64,000 nt of DNA from Paracyclopina nana. Its lineage: Eukaryota > Arthropoda > Copepoda > Cyclopoida > Cyclopettidae. Under the pieces are notes generated by a model, which was not told the DNA's origin, searched no databases, and worked only from the letters and a program-made list of their open reading frames with translations. The DNA lies in NCBI GenBank assembly GCA_019096065.1, contig JAGUCH010000002.1, positions 8,692,501 through 8,756,500 on the forward strand. The letters run 5' to 3'. Position 1 is the stretch's first letter, and every line of letters starts with the position of its first letter. This document shows, in pieces, positions 30,398 through 42,038 of the stretch. Both the position numbers and the translations under genes were made by a program.

Positions 30398-32146
30398 ATG
30401 CAGCCAACCATTCTTGTACTCAAAGAGGGCACGGAGAGCGCCCAAGGGACGCAGCAAGTTGTCTCTAACATCAATGCCTGCTCCGCGATCGTGGACGCCA
30501 TCAGGACCACATTGGGCCCACGAGGCATGGACAAGCTCATGGTAGATAACAAGGGCAAAGCCACCATCTCCAATGACGGAGCTACCATCATGAAGTTGCT
30601 CGATGTTGTCCACCCAGCAGCCAAAACCTTGGTCGATATTGCTAAGTCTCAAGATGCCGAGGTCGGTGATGGCACCACCTCCGTGGTCATTCTCGCGGGA
30701 GAGTTCCTCAAGCAATGCAAGCCGTTCATTGAGGAGGGCGTCCATCCCAGAGTTGTCGTGAAGGGCTTTCGGAAGGCCGCTCAAATGGCCGTCGCTCACA
30801 TCAAAGAGCTGGCCGTGAGCATTCCCGAGAACGAGCGTAGGTCTCAGCTGGTCAAATGCGCCGCTACCGCAATGGCCTCCAAGTTGATCCATCAGCAAAA
30901 GGAGTTCTTCTCCAACATGGTCGTCGATGCTGTCTGCCTTTTGGACGAACTTATGCCGCTTAACATGATCGGCTTCAAGAAGGTCCAGGGCGGCAGTTTA
31001 GAGGAAACTCAACTGATTTCTGGTGTCGCCTTTAAGAAGACCTTCTCCTATGCGGGCTTTGAGATGCAGCAGAAGAAGTATTCTAGCCCAAAGATTGCCC
31101 TTCTTAATGTTGAGCTCGAGCTCAAGGCAGAGAAAGACAATGCCGAGGTCAGGGTTGATAATGTAGAGGAGTACCAGAAGATTGTCGACGCTGAGTGGAA
31201 CATTCTCTACGACAAGTTGGACAGGATCCACAAGTCCGGGGCCCAAGTGGTGCTTTCAAAGTTACCCATTGGCGATGTTGCCACCCAATATTTCGCTGAT
31301 CGCGACATGTTCTGCGCTGGCCGCGTCCTTGAGGAAGATCTGCACCGCACAATGAAAGCTTGTGGAGGATCCATCCAGACCACTGTTAATGATCTCTGCG
31401 ATGACAACCTTGGGCAGTGCGAGTTGTTCGAGGAGATTCAGGTAGACCTAAATCATCACCCATGATAGCTTAATTAGCATTACATGACATTTATTTATTT
31501 TATTCTTTAGATTGGTGGCGAAAGGTACAACATCTTTTCTGGCGTGCCAAAGACCAAGACTTGCACAATTATTCTGCGAGGCGGAGCCGAGCAATTTTTG
31601 GACGAGACTGAACGATCATTGCATGACGCCATCATGATTGTTCGTCGTGCCATCAAGAACGATGCGGTCGTTGCTGGAGGTGGCGCTATCGAGATGGAAT
31701 TGTCCAAGTACTTGCGCGATTATTCTCGCTCGATTGCCGGCAAGGAGCAGCTCATTTTTGCGGCCATGGCTAAGGCCTTTGAGGTCATTCCTCGCCAGCT
31801 CTGCGACAATGCTGGCTTTGATGCTACCAACATCCTTAACAAACTTCGTCAAAAACATGCCCAGGTATGGCAAAAGCTTTCCTTAATTTGGGTGCAGTTA
31901 TCTCATCGATTTTGTTCATAGGGCAACGTATGGTACGGAGTGGACATTATGACGGAAGATGTTGCGGATAACTACGCTGCATGCGTTTGGGAACCTTCTA
32001 TTGTGAAAATCAATGCCATCACGGCTGCTGCCGAGGCTGCTTGTCTAATCTTGTCGGTTGACGAAACAGTCAAAAACCCTCGATCTGGTCAAGGCGAAGG
32101 GAAGATGCCTCCCATGGGTAGAGGACGTGGCAGGCCAATGATGTAA
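30398..32146 (+). CDS. CCT7: Chaperonin TRiC/CCT subunit eta
   Basis: Three exons, 30398-31441, 31511-31864 and 31922-32146, give 540 residues (human 543). It carries the chaperonin signatures [11 protein letters not shown] and the ATP-site [13 protein letters not shown], the apical domain, and a C-terminal equatorial segment [22 protein letters not shown]. The N-terminus [17 protein letters not shown] is typical of the eta subunit. The Gly/Arg/Met tail ([10 protein letters not shown]) is also typical. CCT folds actin, tubulin and WD-repeat proteins in the cytosol. Introns are 69 and 57 nt. Confidence 0.97.
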
Positions 32147-32335
32147 CCCTACCTTGCACCTTACATACTCACCTCTCTTTTTTTTAATGAATATTGGTTC
32201 TGGTGCACTTTTCTAACAATGAGTCTATAAACGATTCGTTGACGCAACTGATTTAACTATAATGTATTCATTTGCAATCATATTGTGTCGTCAATTTTTA
32301 AATACACACGTACACATTACAGACTTGGAACAGTT

Positions 32336-33735
32336 TTAGATAAATCGCTGGTATTGCGCAAAACGATAAATGACTATGCCCAGAAAAACGGGCGCTACGA
32401 CAAAAACAATTTGCCTAACAGCTTGATAAGCCCTATTAGAGGACGTTGGCAGCGTCGACTTTGCAATCATCACAGACTTGCCTTTTAATGGCTTTAGTAG
32501 GGCCTCTTTGATTCGCAACATCCTTGCTCTCACGTCTTTTTCAATCGTATCAGGCGGATATTCTGCATACAAAGAAGCGGCTTTTTGCAACAGCAATTCA
32601 AAAGGGGGCGAATCTAATGGAATACGAGCCAGAAGGCCGTGTACGGATGCAAGGTCGCACTCGACTTGTAGCACGTCTTCACTTCGATGCAGGACTATGG
32701 CTGCAGCCAAATACACCGGCATCATTGGTGGTTGAGCCAAGAAATAGTCGTAAAGACGAACTACATCGGAGTAGTCAGGAAGAACGTGGCCAAACCAAGT
32801 AATCAGCCACGGAAGAGCAAATATAGTTCCGACCTCGCTAAACTCAAGGAACTCGCAGAGTTCAACATCCTCCGCCTCGATCTAGAGGAAACAAAGGGCA
32901 ATTGTAGTTGTGTTTGTCATTAACTAGAAAAATGAATTACCAGTGGGTACATGAAATTGAGGAGGTAGGTAGTCTGCTCCATTGTAGGCTCCATAAAATC
33001 TCTCAGCCAGGGCCCAGTGGAGAGTTTCTCAAGAATGTTGAAAGCCATCTCCTCACCGACGACGAGCAAAAACGTTATGGCAACGTCGTGATAACCTTGA
33101 TAATAATAAAGATGGGGATGCTTGTGAAGCACTCGTATTATCAAGCGCGTTAGCTGGTCTTGCAATTCCGGCCTATCTTCATCGGATATCCCAGGGGGAA
33201 ATCTCTTTAACGACCGATTGACATCCATCAGCACTTGATTGTAGTTTTTGTTACCTTTCACCTCCTCGTCGTCAAGTGGAACAGAAGTCATCACGTAATC
33301 AATATTCAAGAGACGGGGCCAGACCTTTTTGCGCAATTCGTCGTTCAACAAACCTCCGTCACTTATGGCAAACTCTTTCAATTGAAGACGGCCTTCGAAC
33401 TTTGAAGGGTCACTCCCATCATTCTTTTCACAAGGAGTGTCGTCACTAAGGTCATCCTTCAGATTCAAGAGAGCTTTTTCGATGCTAAGAGCTTTGCTTT
33501 TTATGTAGCTAGCTCTGGGGTTAGACCTTGAGGACTTTCTTTTCCTTTTTCTTCGACGAGGAACGGTGTCAGTTGAGTGAGCTGAAGAAGCGGAAATGCT
33601 TCGGGGTCTCTGCTCCTCATCAGCCAATGAAGAGCTTGAACTGGCATCTCGGACCTTGTCAAGTCTTTGTCGAGGATAGTTCACCCTTCTTCTATTAGTA
33701 CCCGAGGAAAGTCGAGGGGATTCTCTGCTTGCCAT
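32336..33735 (-). CDS. TBC1D20: RabGAP TBC1D20
   Basis: Two exons, 33735-32941 and 32881-32336, give 446 residues (human 403). A basic, Ser-rich N-terminal extension of about 110 residues precedes the TBC domain. That domain contains LRKKVWPRLLN and the diagnostic glutamine-finger motif YYQGYHDVAITFLLV. The end has a hydrophobic tail anchor (IVFVVAPVFLGIVIY), as in TBC1D20. TBC1D20 is an ER-anchored GAP for Rab1 and Rab18. The arginine finger lies upstream of YYQG in a divergent segment and is not certain by eye. GFM1 starts 524 nt away, head to head. Confidence 0.92.
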
Positions 33736-34259
33736 TTTGACACTAGCGAGAGGGGTGTTCACGTGACTAATCGTTTCCGATAGTTGTCAAAGTGGAAGAT
33801 GCCCGACTAACAGCAAGATAGAAAAGGTTGGCGGAAAAGGAGAAAAGAGTTAATGGGAAATGCTCAGGAGCTTAGTTAAAAGGACCTATCATACGCCATA
33901 TTTCAAGTTTCACGCTCTAATCTTTCACTGACAAATGTTTTTGTTTACGATTTCAGAACTTGCGAAAGCTGGTGCACTGAGCTACAAGATTTTGACCTCA
34001 TATAGGACATAATTTAACGACAATGTTCCAGTATTCCATTTTCTTGTTGAATAAATACAACCCTTCATCATGATAGAAATTTTAATTTACATAAATGAGC
34101 CATTTTTTATATTAAAAAAGGAAGTAGGAGGTGCCACACTACACTTTATTTACAATTTTGGTATAGTGTTTCGATCGATTTTTCGCATCCTGAACATGGC
34201 CCAGCATGTTTTATAACTCTGGTAGGTTTCATTTCGCTGCAATTTAAGCAAGCCGAAAT
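33736..34259. promoter_or_regulatory. Divergent promoter region of TBC1D20 and GFM1
   Basis: 524 nt, AT-rich, non-coding, free of recognisable MITEs. Both start codons face outward. Confidence 0.45.
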
Positions 34260-36690
34260 ATGTTGGCTGTCAGAAGGTTACCTTGGGGTTTGAGGCCCCA
34301 ACAGTTCCCCCTTATATCGCGGACTTATGCAGCTAGCTTTAAAGACAATGACGTTCCCGTGGAGCGCATGAGGAACATAGGAATCTCCGCACACATTGAT
34401 TCTGGCAAGACAACATTGACAGAAAGAATTCTGTTCTACACTGGCCGAATTGAGGCCATCCACGAGGTCAAGGGTAAGGATGGAGTTGGCGCTACAATGG
34501 ACTCCATGGAGCTAGAGCGACAAAGAGGGATCACCATTCAGTCGGCTGCCACCTATACAATGTGGAAAGAGAACAACATCAATATCATCGATACACCGGG
34601 TCACGTTGACTTTACCATTGAGGTCGAGCGCTCCCTGAGAGTGCTTGACGGTGCAGTTTTAGTTCTTTGTGGAGTTGGTGGCGTACAGAGTCAATCTTTG
34701 ACTGTCAATAGGCAAATGAAGCGTTATGGAGTTCCCTGTTTAGCATTCATCAACAAGCTAGACAGAATGGGAGCTGACGCTTTCAAAGTTCTCAATCAGC
34801 TCAGGTCAAAACTTGGACACCACGCGGCCTTCCTTCAGTTTCCAATTGGAAGGGAGTCGAATTTCTCAGGTATTGTGGATATCTGCAATGACCGAGCAAT
34901 ATACTTCGACGGTGCGTTTGGTGAAAATGTGCGCTATGAAGAAGTACCTGTGGAGCATCGGTCCCAACGCGGGGATTTGCATGCAGAGCTTGTCGAACAC
35001 TTGGTCAACGCCGATGAGACTATTGGTGAGCTATTTCTAGAAGAAAAGACTCCCACCTATGAGGATATTCAAGCGGCAATCCGAAGAGCCACTCTGGCTC
35101 AAAAGTTCACCCCAGTGTATGTGGGCTCTGCTTTGAAAAATAAAGGTGTTCAGCCCCTACTCGATGGAGTTATCAACTATCTACCCAATCCGTCAGAAGT
35201 GACCAACTATGCTCTGGACTCAAATAAACTGGTGAAGAACGAAGAGGGTGAAGACGTCCCAACCAAAGTTGCCATGGATCCTGCTAGGTCTAATAAGCAA
35301 CCCTTTGTCGGTCTTGCCTTCAAGTTGGAGCAAGGTTCGTAATCAGTTTCCGTACCCTTCTTATTGGAGAAGTTTCGTTGTTAGTGCAGATTGGTCATTA
35401 GACTCACAATTACATCTGATACATTTGTAACATAGGAAAGTTTGGACAGCTCACTTACATAAGGGTATACCAAGGCTTAATCAAGCGAGGAGATACGGTC
35501 TACAACGTGAGAACTGGGAAGAAAACAAAGGTATCTCGTCTAGTTCAAATGCACTCCAACAAAATGGAAGACATCAGCGAGGTAAATTGCCACTTCAGTA
35601 TATCACTTCATGGCTACAGCAATTTTCTCCATATCCATGCATGTTGTAGGCAAAAGCTGGAGACATTTGCGCCGTTTTCGGCATCGATTGCGCTTCGGGA
35701 GACACATTTGTCGTGGATAAAAATCAAATGCTAAGCATGGAGTCAATCTTTGTACCCGACCCCGTAATCTCTCTTTCCATCAAACCTGCCAACAAAAAGG
35801 ATGCGGAAAATTTCTCAAAGGCCATTCAAAGATTTACGAAGGAAGACCCAACTTTCCGTGTTAAGTGGGACGATGACATCAAAGAAACCATTGCATCGGG
35901 AATGGGCGAGCTTCATCTTGAAATCTATGCGCAGAGAACGGAAAGAGAGTACGACTGCCCTGTCATTATGGGAAAACCCAAGGTTGCCTTCAGAGAAACG
36001 TTGCTGACGCCCCGAGTAAATTATGACCATTGGCACAGAAAGCAGACTGGAGGAAGGGGTGAATATGCTCGGATAAGCGGTTACATGGAGCCTTTACCGT
36101 CCTCAAGTAACACCCAAGTTGAATTTGTTGACAAGGCTGTGGGCACAAATGTGCCCAAAAACTTCATTCCTGGCATAAAGAAGACCTTCCTGCAGTGCTG
36201 TGATAAAGGATTTCTGTCAGGTCACAAAGTTGTAGGTGTCAAAATGGTCCTCGTGGACGGCGCTCACCATGAAGTAGACTCCAGTGATTGGGCTTTTCAC
36301 CAAGCCACGTGCGCAGCGTTTGAAGAGTGCTATGAAGACGGCACCTGGATAATCCTGGAGCCAATCATGCTGGTAGAGGTTATCGCTCCTGAGGAATTCC
36401 AAGGCGCTTGTGTCTCAATGCTGACGAAGAGGAATGCGATTATCAAGGCAGTCGAAGCAAGTGGAGATCAATGGTGTGCAGTCACGGTTGAGGCACCCTT
36501 GAACGACATGTTTGGCTTCGCTTCAGAACTACGATCTCTGACTCAGGGAAAAGGCGAGTACACAATGGAGTATGTCCGATATGCCCCCGCATCTCCCGAG
36601 GTTCAGCAAAAGGTCATCAGTGACTATGAGGCTCAACAGAAAGCAGATGCTGGTGGCTCAAGTGGTGGCAAAAAGTCAAAGAAAAACTAA
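34260..36690 (+). CDS. GFM1: Mitochondrial elongation factor G1
   Basis: Three exons, 34260-35334, 35436-35581 and 35650-36690, give 753 residues (human 751). A basic N-terminal presequence ([15 protein letters not shown]) suits mitochondrial import. GTPase motifs are seen: AHIDSGKTT (G1), RGITI (G2 region), DTPGH (G3) and NKLDRMGA (G4). Domains II-V follow, with [13 protein letters not shown] as in EF-G domain III. EF-G1 catalyses translocation on the mitoribosome. The C-terminal Lys-rich tail (GGKKSKKN) is short. Introns are 101 and 68 nt. Confidence 0.97.
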
Positions 36691-38074
36691 TTTGTGCAGC
36701 GTATGTGTATTTCAATGAAGACTCATTGTTTATCGTGTTATATGGGTATTCTTCAACGTAATGGATTGTATTTTGCGCTGAAGTTTCTTGATTGATCCAA
36801 GTATGTCAGACAGACAGTAATGCAACAAAAGCAATCAAACTGCCTCGATCAAAAGAAAGTAGTCTAATTTGAGAGGTCTTCTTATTTGAACGCGATATTG
36901 TTTTCCATGCAACTTTTCGCTTCAGTAGCGTCAAGAATCTCGGTCACCTTCTTCAGGAATTGTCAAAAAGCTAAAATGTTCTGTCTGTACAGACTTTTCT
37001 TGCTACAGTACGAGGCTACCAATTCCTCCTTTTCCACTTACTTTTAAAAATACAAAGTCACGTTTTTCACCTTTACTGCATGAGCACTTCTGCACTTGCT
37101 TGACCTTGCGAGACTGTGAAACGGCAACGGAAAAGCGCGTTTTGTTGAAGACTCTGCTCAAAAATGAAGTGTTTCAACCTTTGAATTTTTTATTTCGTTC
37201 CATATCCAGTCTTCATGAGAATTCCCGAAAAGCTGTGCTAGACAGAAAGATTCCATCTGAAGCACTGGAGTGCTCGCTGTAGCTAGAGAGCTCTCAACAG
37301 TTTTTTCACTGAAAAAGTTACGTTCCCCTCCAGATTCTTCACAAACTTTGGACAGCAAAAGTCTGTACAAACGGTCCAAAATTGTCAACAGCAATCAAGG
37401 ATAACTTTTTTTAAAAGCACTCAAGGAAACAAGACTGAATACTTTCAGTCTATAACCGCTCGCAATAATTCTATTAATTAAACAACTTGATTGTGAAATT
37501 TTATCATTTGAAAATGGCAAATTTTTTGCTGTCAGAGCCTCCAACCGTGAGCTTTCAAACGGAGTAATTATTTTTTATCTAGCCCTAATAGTTTTAAAGA
37601 TTGGGGAGAACCAAAAAAAATCCTAGAACTGCGAGCGGATAAAAAACGTCATGTCTTTTCAATACATTCATTCCGTCATTTATCTATTTGATGCGGTGAA
37701 GCCAAAATATATCAGTGGCTTTGCCCAAATTACGAATTATGATACGGGATCTTGGCGTCAGAAAGCCTGCATAATTACAAGAAAGATAATCGAAATTATG
37801 CTAATGCCAATTACGATCATGTGTCTTCTGCTTCGATTAGTTGGATAACTATTGCACTTTAACTTGCTCCTGACTTCGTAGAGCCCAATTCGACTTTTAT
37901 TGCAGAAAATGAAACAAAAACTACACAGCCTCACCCATACAACTAGGCAAAGCACGCGAGAAGAGTCCTTCTCCATCCATCGAAATGGTTTTAGGGAGAG
38001 AAGAGCACGTTTCCATTATATTAGAGTAAAGACTTTCATTCGAGAGGAGCTAGTTGCTTGGAGAGGCTGAAGCC
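36691..38074. other. Intergenic between GFM1 and opsin
   Basis: About 1.4 kb without a supported gene. GTACAGACTTTT near 36986 and its complement near 37353 could be remains of a small inverted repeat. Short open frames show no domain. Confidence 0.35.
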
Positions 38075-41000
38075 ATGAACAACTCACAGGATATTTTCCA
38101 GACTTTCTTCACCTTGCAAAAGCCACGGGTGAAGACTGACAGCGACGAGGATGATGCCAGTGGGAACGGGAATGCCTATGAGGCTCGCACTGTTGCTCGG
38201 GACGAGGCGACAACGACAGAAATCGAAATTACCACCACTGAGAGTAGCTACACAATCTATGCACCTTCGGGCAACTACTTTGTTGGATGGTACATCATGT
38301 TCATAGGTATTTCCTGCATCTTTTTAAATCATTGTTTCCGCAAAATCAATTAGAGGCAGAAAACTCGCAAAAAGAATCTCGCATGGATGTGAACTGGCAT
38401 TGTAAAAATGGAATAACACGGGATTTTAAAAAATAGGATCTTTTGAACCTTTGTTGCTTTTTCTGTGATGTTCGATGTCTATCTCGTTTTCCGGGAAGCG
38501 TATAGATACAATGAAATTCCTTCTGAACGAATTTTCACGACTGCCTGGAAAAAAGGAGCAATTTTATCATTTGAATGATCGAAGAAACAAAGACCAGGAC
38601 GAGTGAGGCGAATGCCATGCTTCCTTTGCTTTTGTGAGCTGCAGACGCAATAATTTATTTAAGGTTCTTGAAAACACAAAATTCATCGTTGTAGGCTTCT
38701 CGCTTAGATGAAAACTTTGTGTAAATATTAAACAACTTTTTCCCTTTTATCACGAATACTTTTTTTGCCTGAATTTTGTTGATATACGTATGTAGCTATG
38801 GGCTTATTTGTCGCAAATTCAAAGATACACCATTTTCGAAATCTATAAGCATACCATATCTTAATTAAGCGTTTGAACTTCAAGTGTATGTAGCATGCAG
38901 TAATAATTTTGTACTTTTTAATTGATGTAGCAGAAGTTAGCGCTAACTCGCGTTGGAACATTTTAATCTGAGCTGAAAAATTGTAGCATGGGATGCGTAA
39001 CGAAAATCTGCTGCAACATAATTGGTCTAATAAATGAGGATAAATCTGCTGAAAGTGTATATTAAAGAAGTGCTCTCCGGTTGATAGATAACAGCCCTGA
39101 GCCAATTATGGCATATAGGATAAAAAATGACCTGAGCTATTAAGAGCGCTTTCATGATCAGCAGCTCCAGTATATGTGGATAGAAAATGCTAGATTAACC
39201 AAAATTCGATACATTTTCAGTGGTCGCCTCCATCGTTGCAAATTTGTGGGTTATCACGGTGATGTGTTTGCGCAAAAGGAAATTCAAATCCACTCACGTT
39301 TTCATCGTGGCTCTGGCGGTCTCCGACATCTTGTTCTCACTCTCAATTCATCCTATGCTAATCGCAACTTCGTTCGGTGTTGATCCTCATCGCTTATTCG
39401 GGAAAACAGGTGTGTGTAAATCTTCCTTTTCATTTATGCCTAAGCGAGTATCCTTGCAACCTTTTAATCTAGGCTGCGATTGGTACGGCTTTGGTGCGGT
39501 ATTTTTCGGCAGCTTGAGTATGTGCATCCACGGCACGGTGGGCTTCACCCGCTACAAAATCATCGTTTGCTCCAACGATCGTGAGTATCATTGCGCAGAC
39601 TATCTCCTTAACATATAAATTGACTCGTAATGCGTTAGATGTTTGGCACAAGATGTCCCACAATTTGGCGTTTCTCGTATTCAACATCGCCATCTCCTTC
39701 TTCGTCGCCATAGGTAACAGTAAATTGTAGTACATGATTGAATAAGGGAGCCGAATGTCATACTGTGTCATTGCTAGCTCCCGTTCTTGGTTGGGGAAGA
39801 TATGAAACTTTTGAGTTCGGGTGCACGGTGGCATTTCATGACCCCAGCTTCAACGTTCGATCCTACGTGGCGTTTACCATGACCACGGTTATGCTAATTC
39901 CTCTCGGTATGTTTCCAACTGCATCCAATATTAATCTTGAGCCCGAGTGTTACATGGAATATTTAGGCTCTTGCATTTGGTACTATGGGAAAATCATCTG
40001 GTTCTCGTACTACGTCAAGCTGGAACTGTTCACCATGAACGAGTCGTCTGAGAATGACCTGACGGAAATGCAAATCGACCCACTGAACCCGACCGGAGGT
40101 GCGGAAAATTCCGAGAGCAAATGCGATGTGGTCATCAGGAATGTGGACCCGTCTTTGCTGAAGGCAATTTCACTTGCGGACAAAAAGCTAACCAGGCTCA
40201 CTTTGGTGGCGGCCATGGGCTTCATGGTGGCTTGGATGCCCTTTTGCATTCTCTGCTTTTGGGAGGCAGCCACGCCCCCTACAGACATTCCCACAAGTAA
40301 GCTTTCAGAGCAAATGTCAACATTTGTTGGAAATGGCAGCAAAGTCAATTTTCTCCTCCGTTTTATCATAGCCTTTCGGGTGATTGCGTGCTTGTTCTGC
40401 AAGTCGGCAACAGCCTACAATCCCTTCATCTACTTCTTTATGGGCAAAGAGTTTCGCGAGGATTGCTGCTTTCTCTTCGCTCAAGTCGTTGACAAATTGA
40501 CGTGTTGCAAGCGAAGCGGTGATATGAGGCTCGGCTTCTACAGCGAGCCTTCCTCGGTTGCTCCTGTTCAAGCTAACAACAGGCGAAACTTGAACCGACA
40601 AGGTGCGTCCATTTTTTATGTGATCTTTAATATATGCTGCAGCATCTTGGGATAAACTCCCGCAGTATAGCTAAGGCGATCCCCACCTTTTTTATTTAGT
40701 ACTGCATGAACATGGCATTGAGATCGTAGCTCGCAACTTATCCAGCTTATCTTATTACCGCTGGAGGTCACATTACTACTTAGCCGTAATTGATTATTCC
40801 CCTTGAAAAGTTGATGGCAGGATTTGTTGGAAAAGGCAAGCTTTCAGTGCAGTAATTCTCCTTCATTGCCTAGATCGCAGTCCATCCTCCTCCAACGGTG
40901 GCATTTTCCCCACCAAGAAGCCCTCGCACCACCGACGAGTGGCAGCCAAGGTAATTAGCAACGGGCGAAATGGACGCACGGACATCAAAGTGAACCCTAT

Positions 41001-41190
41001 GGAAGGCGTCCACGGTATGGTTGGACAGAAAGCACGCGTGAAATCAATGTCATCCGAAGAAGTGGCTGAATCCAGACTGTGCGCAGTGGAAACTTTTGAG
41101 CTGACGCCAAGAAAGTTTCCAAGCTCCCCAATTGTCAAAAGTACACCTTCCCCTAGCACTTCTTGCAACAACCTGTCAAAGGCATGTTAA
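38075..41190 (+). CDS. Opsin-family GPCR with TRY in place of DRY
   Basis: Seven exons: 38075-38306, 39221-39409, 39473-39580, 39639-39713, 39778-39906, 39967-40602 and 40874-41190 (561 residues). All seven helices are present. Opsin landmarks are TM2 LAVSD, the Cys before TM3 (GCDWYGF), ECL2 GWGRY with Glu six residues before the second disulfide Cys (rhodopsin Glu181 position), TM6 AWMPF, and TM7 CKSATAYNPFIYFF. In TM7, Lys390 is five residues before Tyr, exactly where retinal attaches. The site aligned to Glu113 is Tyr, common in invertebrate opsins. At the end of TM3 the usual (D/E)RY reads TRY (Thr166). The third loop is long and acidic and the tail is about 160 residues. It is probably a non-visual opsin; the subfamily is uncertain. 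Confidence 0.85.
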
Positions 41191-42038
41191 TATATGCGAA
41201 GAATGATTGTACCGATGTACCTGTGCAGAAGAGCACACACTACAAGAAGCATGTACTACATGCGCACAATAATAGTATTTACTACGAGAATCTTATAACA
41301 ATGAGAACATGGATGTTAGTGATTGCTATATTTTACATGACCAAGGTAACAATAACACACTAGAGTAGAATTGCGACACATTCTAAACATATTACTTGCG
41401 CCAGGCCCGTCCACCAAGGCATGCCTTGACGCAACTTTTTTAAGCCTCACGCAACCAAGATTCTGTCATTACTTCGAGGGCGCCACAGTCGTCCAAGTAC
41501 ATAAAAAAAGGCGCTAAATTCAAAATCAGATTCTGCTCCCCCTTTGCTCGCGTGAAGTTGAGCGCACGCTAAAGAATGATGCGAGTGACGTATTAATTTG
41601 AGCGACCAGATTTGGCTTTTTTCCCAACAAATTTGCCCTCATTTGACTCTTTCTATAAGTGACAGATTTTTTTCTAATCAAAAAGAGTAGCTCTGCCCGG
41701 TTATTTCAACAGAATTCTATTTATTCTGTCAGAAGCCCTTCCATAGCATAGTTAGACTCCGTGTTTAGATAATTTCAGCTGGTAGTTCACCTTACATTCT
41801 AGATCATCTTGACTTGCGCGAGAACGATAACAAAATAAACTATCTATATGTACTTGCAGCATAAAAGTGCGAAGAAAATAAATACTATAGTATCCCTATA
41901 CATATATACATTCTCTGCGCTTGCACATAAAGCCGATTTTCTTATCTTTTAATTGGAGAGAGATAGGTTCCAATATGCGCTTTTGTGGCAGGTGCTTTCT
42001 TTTCAGCCCACTCAGTTGTTGACGAATAATGCATCAAA
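41191..42038. other. Intergenic between opsin and TRPN
   Basis: About 850 nt, with no exon or repeat recognised. It presumably contains the opsin 3' UTR and TRPN 5' sequence. Confidence 0.35.

Noticed and set aside
37100-37848. Small open frames between GFM1 and opsin
   Set aside because: No homology cues, no splice logic, and codon use looks random.
39907-39966. Read-through of the opsin frame in TM5
   Set aside because: The 60-nt segment is open but has GTATGT and TTTAG ends, and removing it restores a normal TM5 (VMLIPLGSCIWYYGK).
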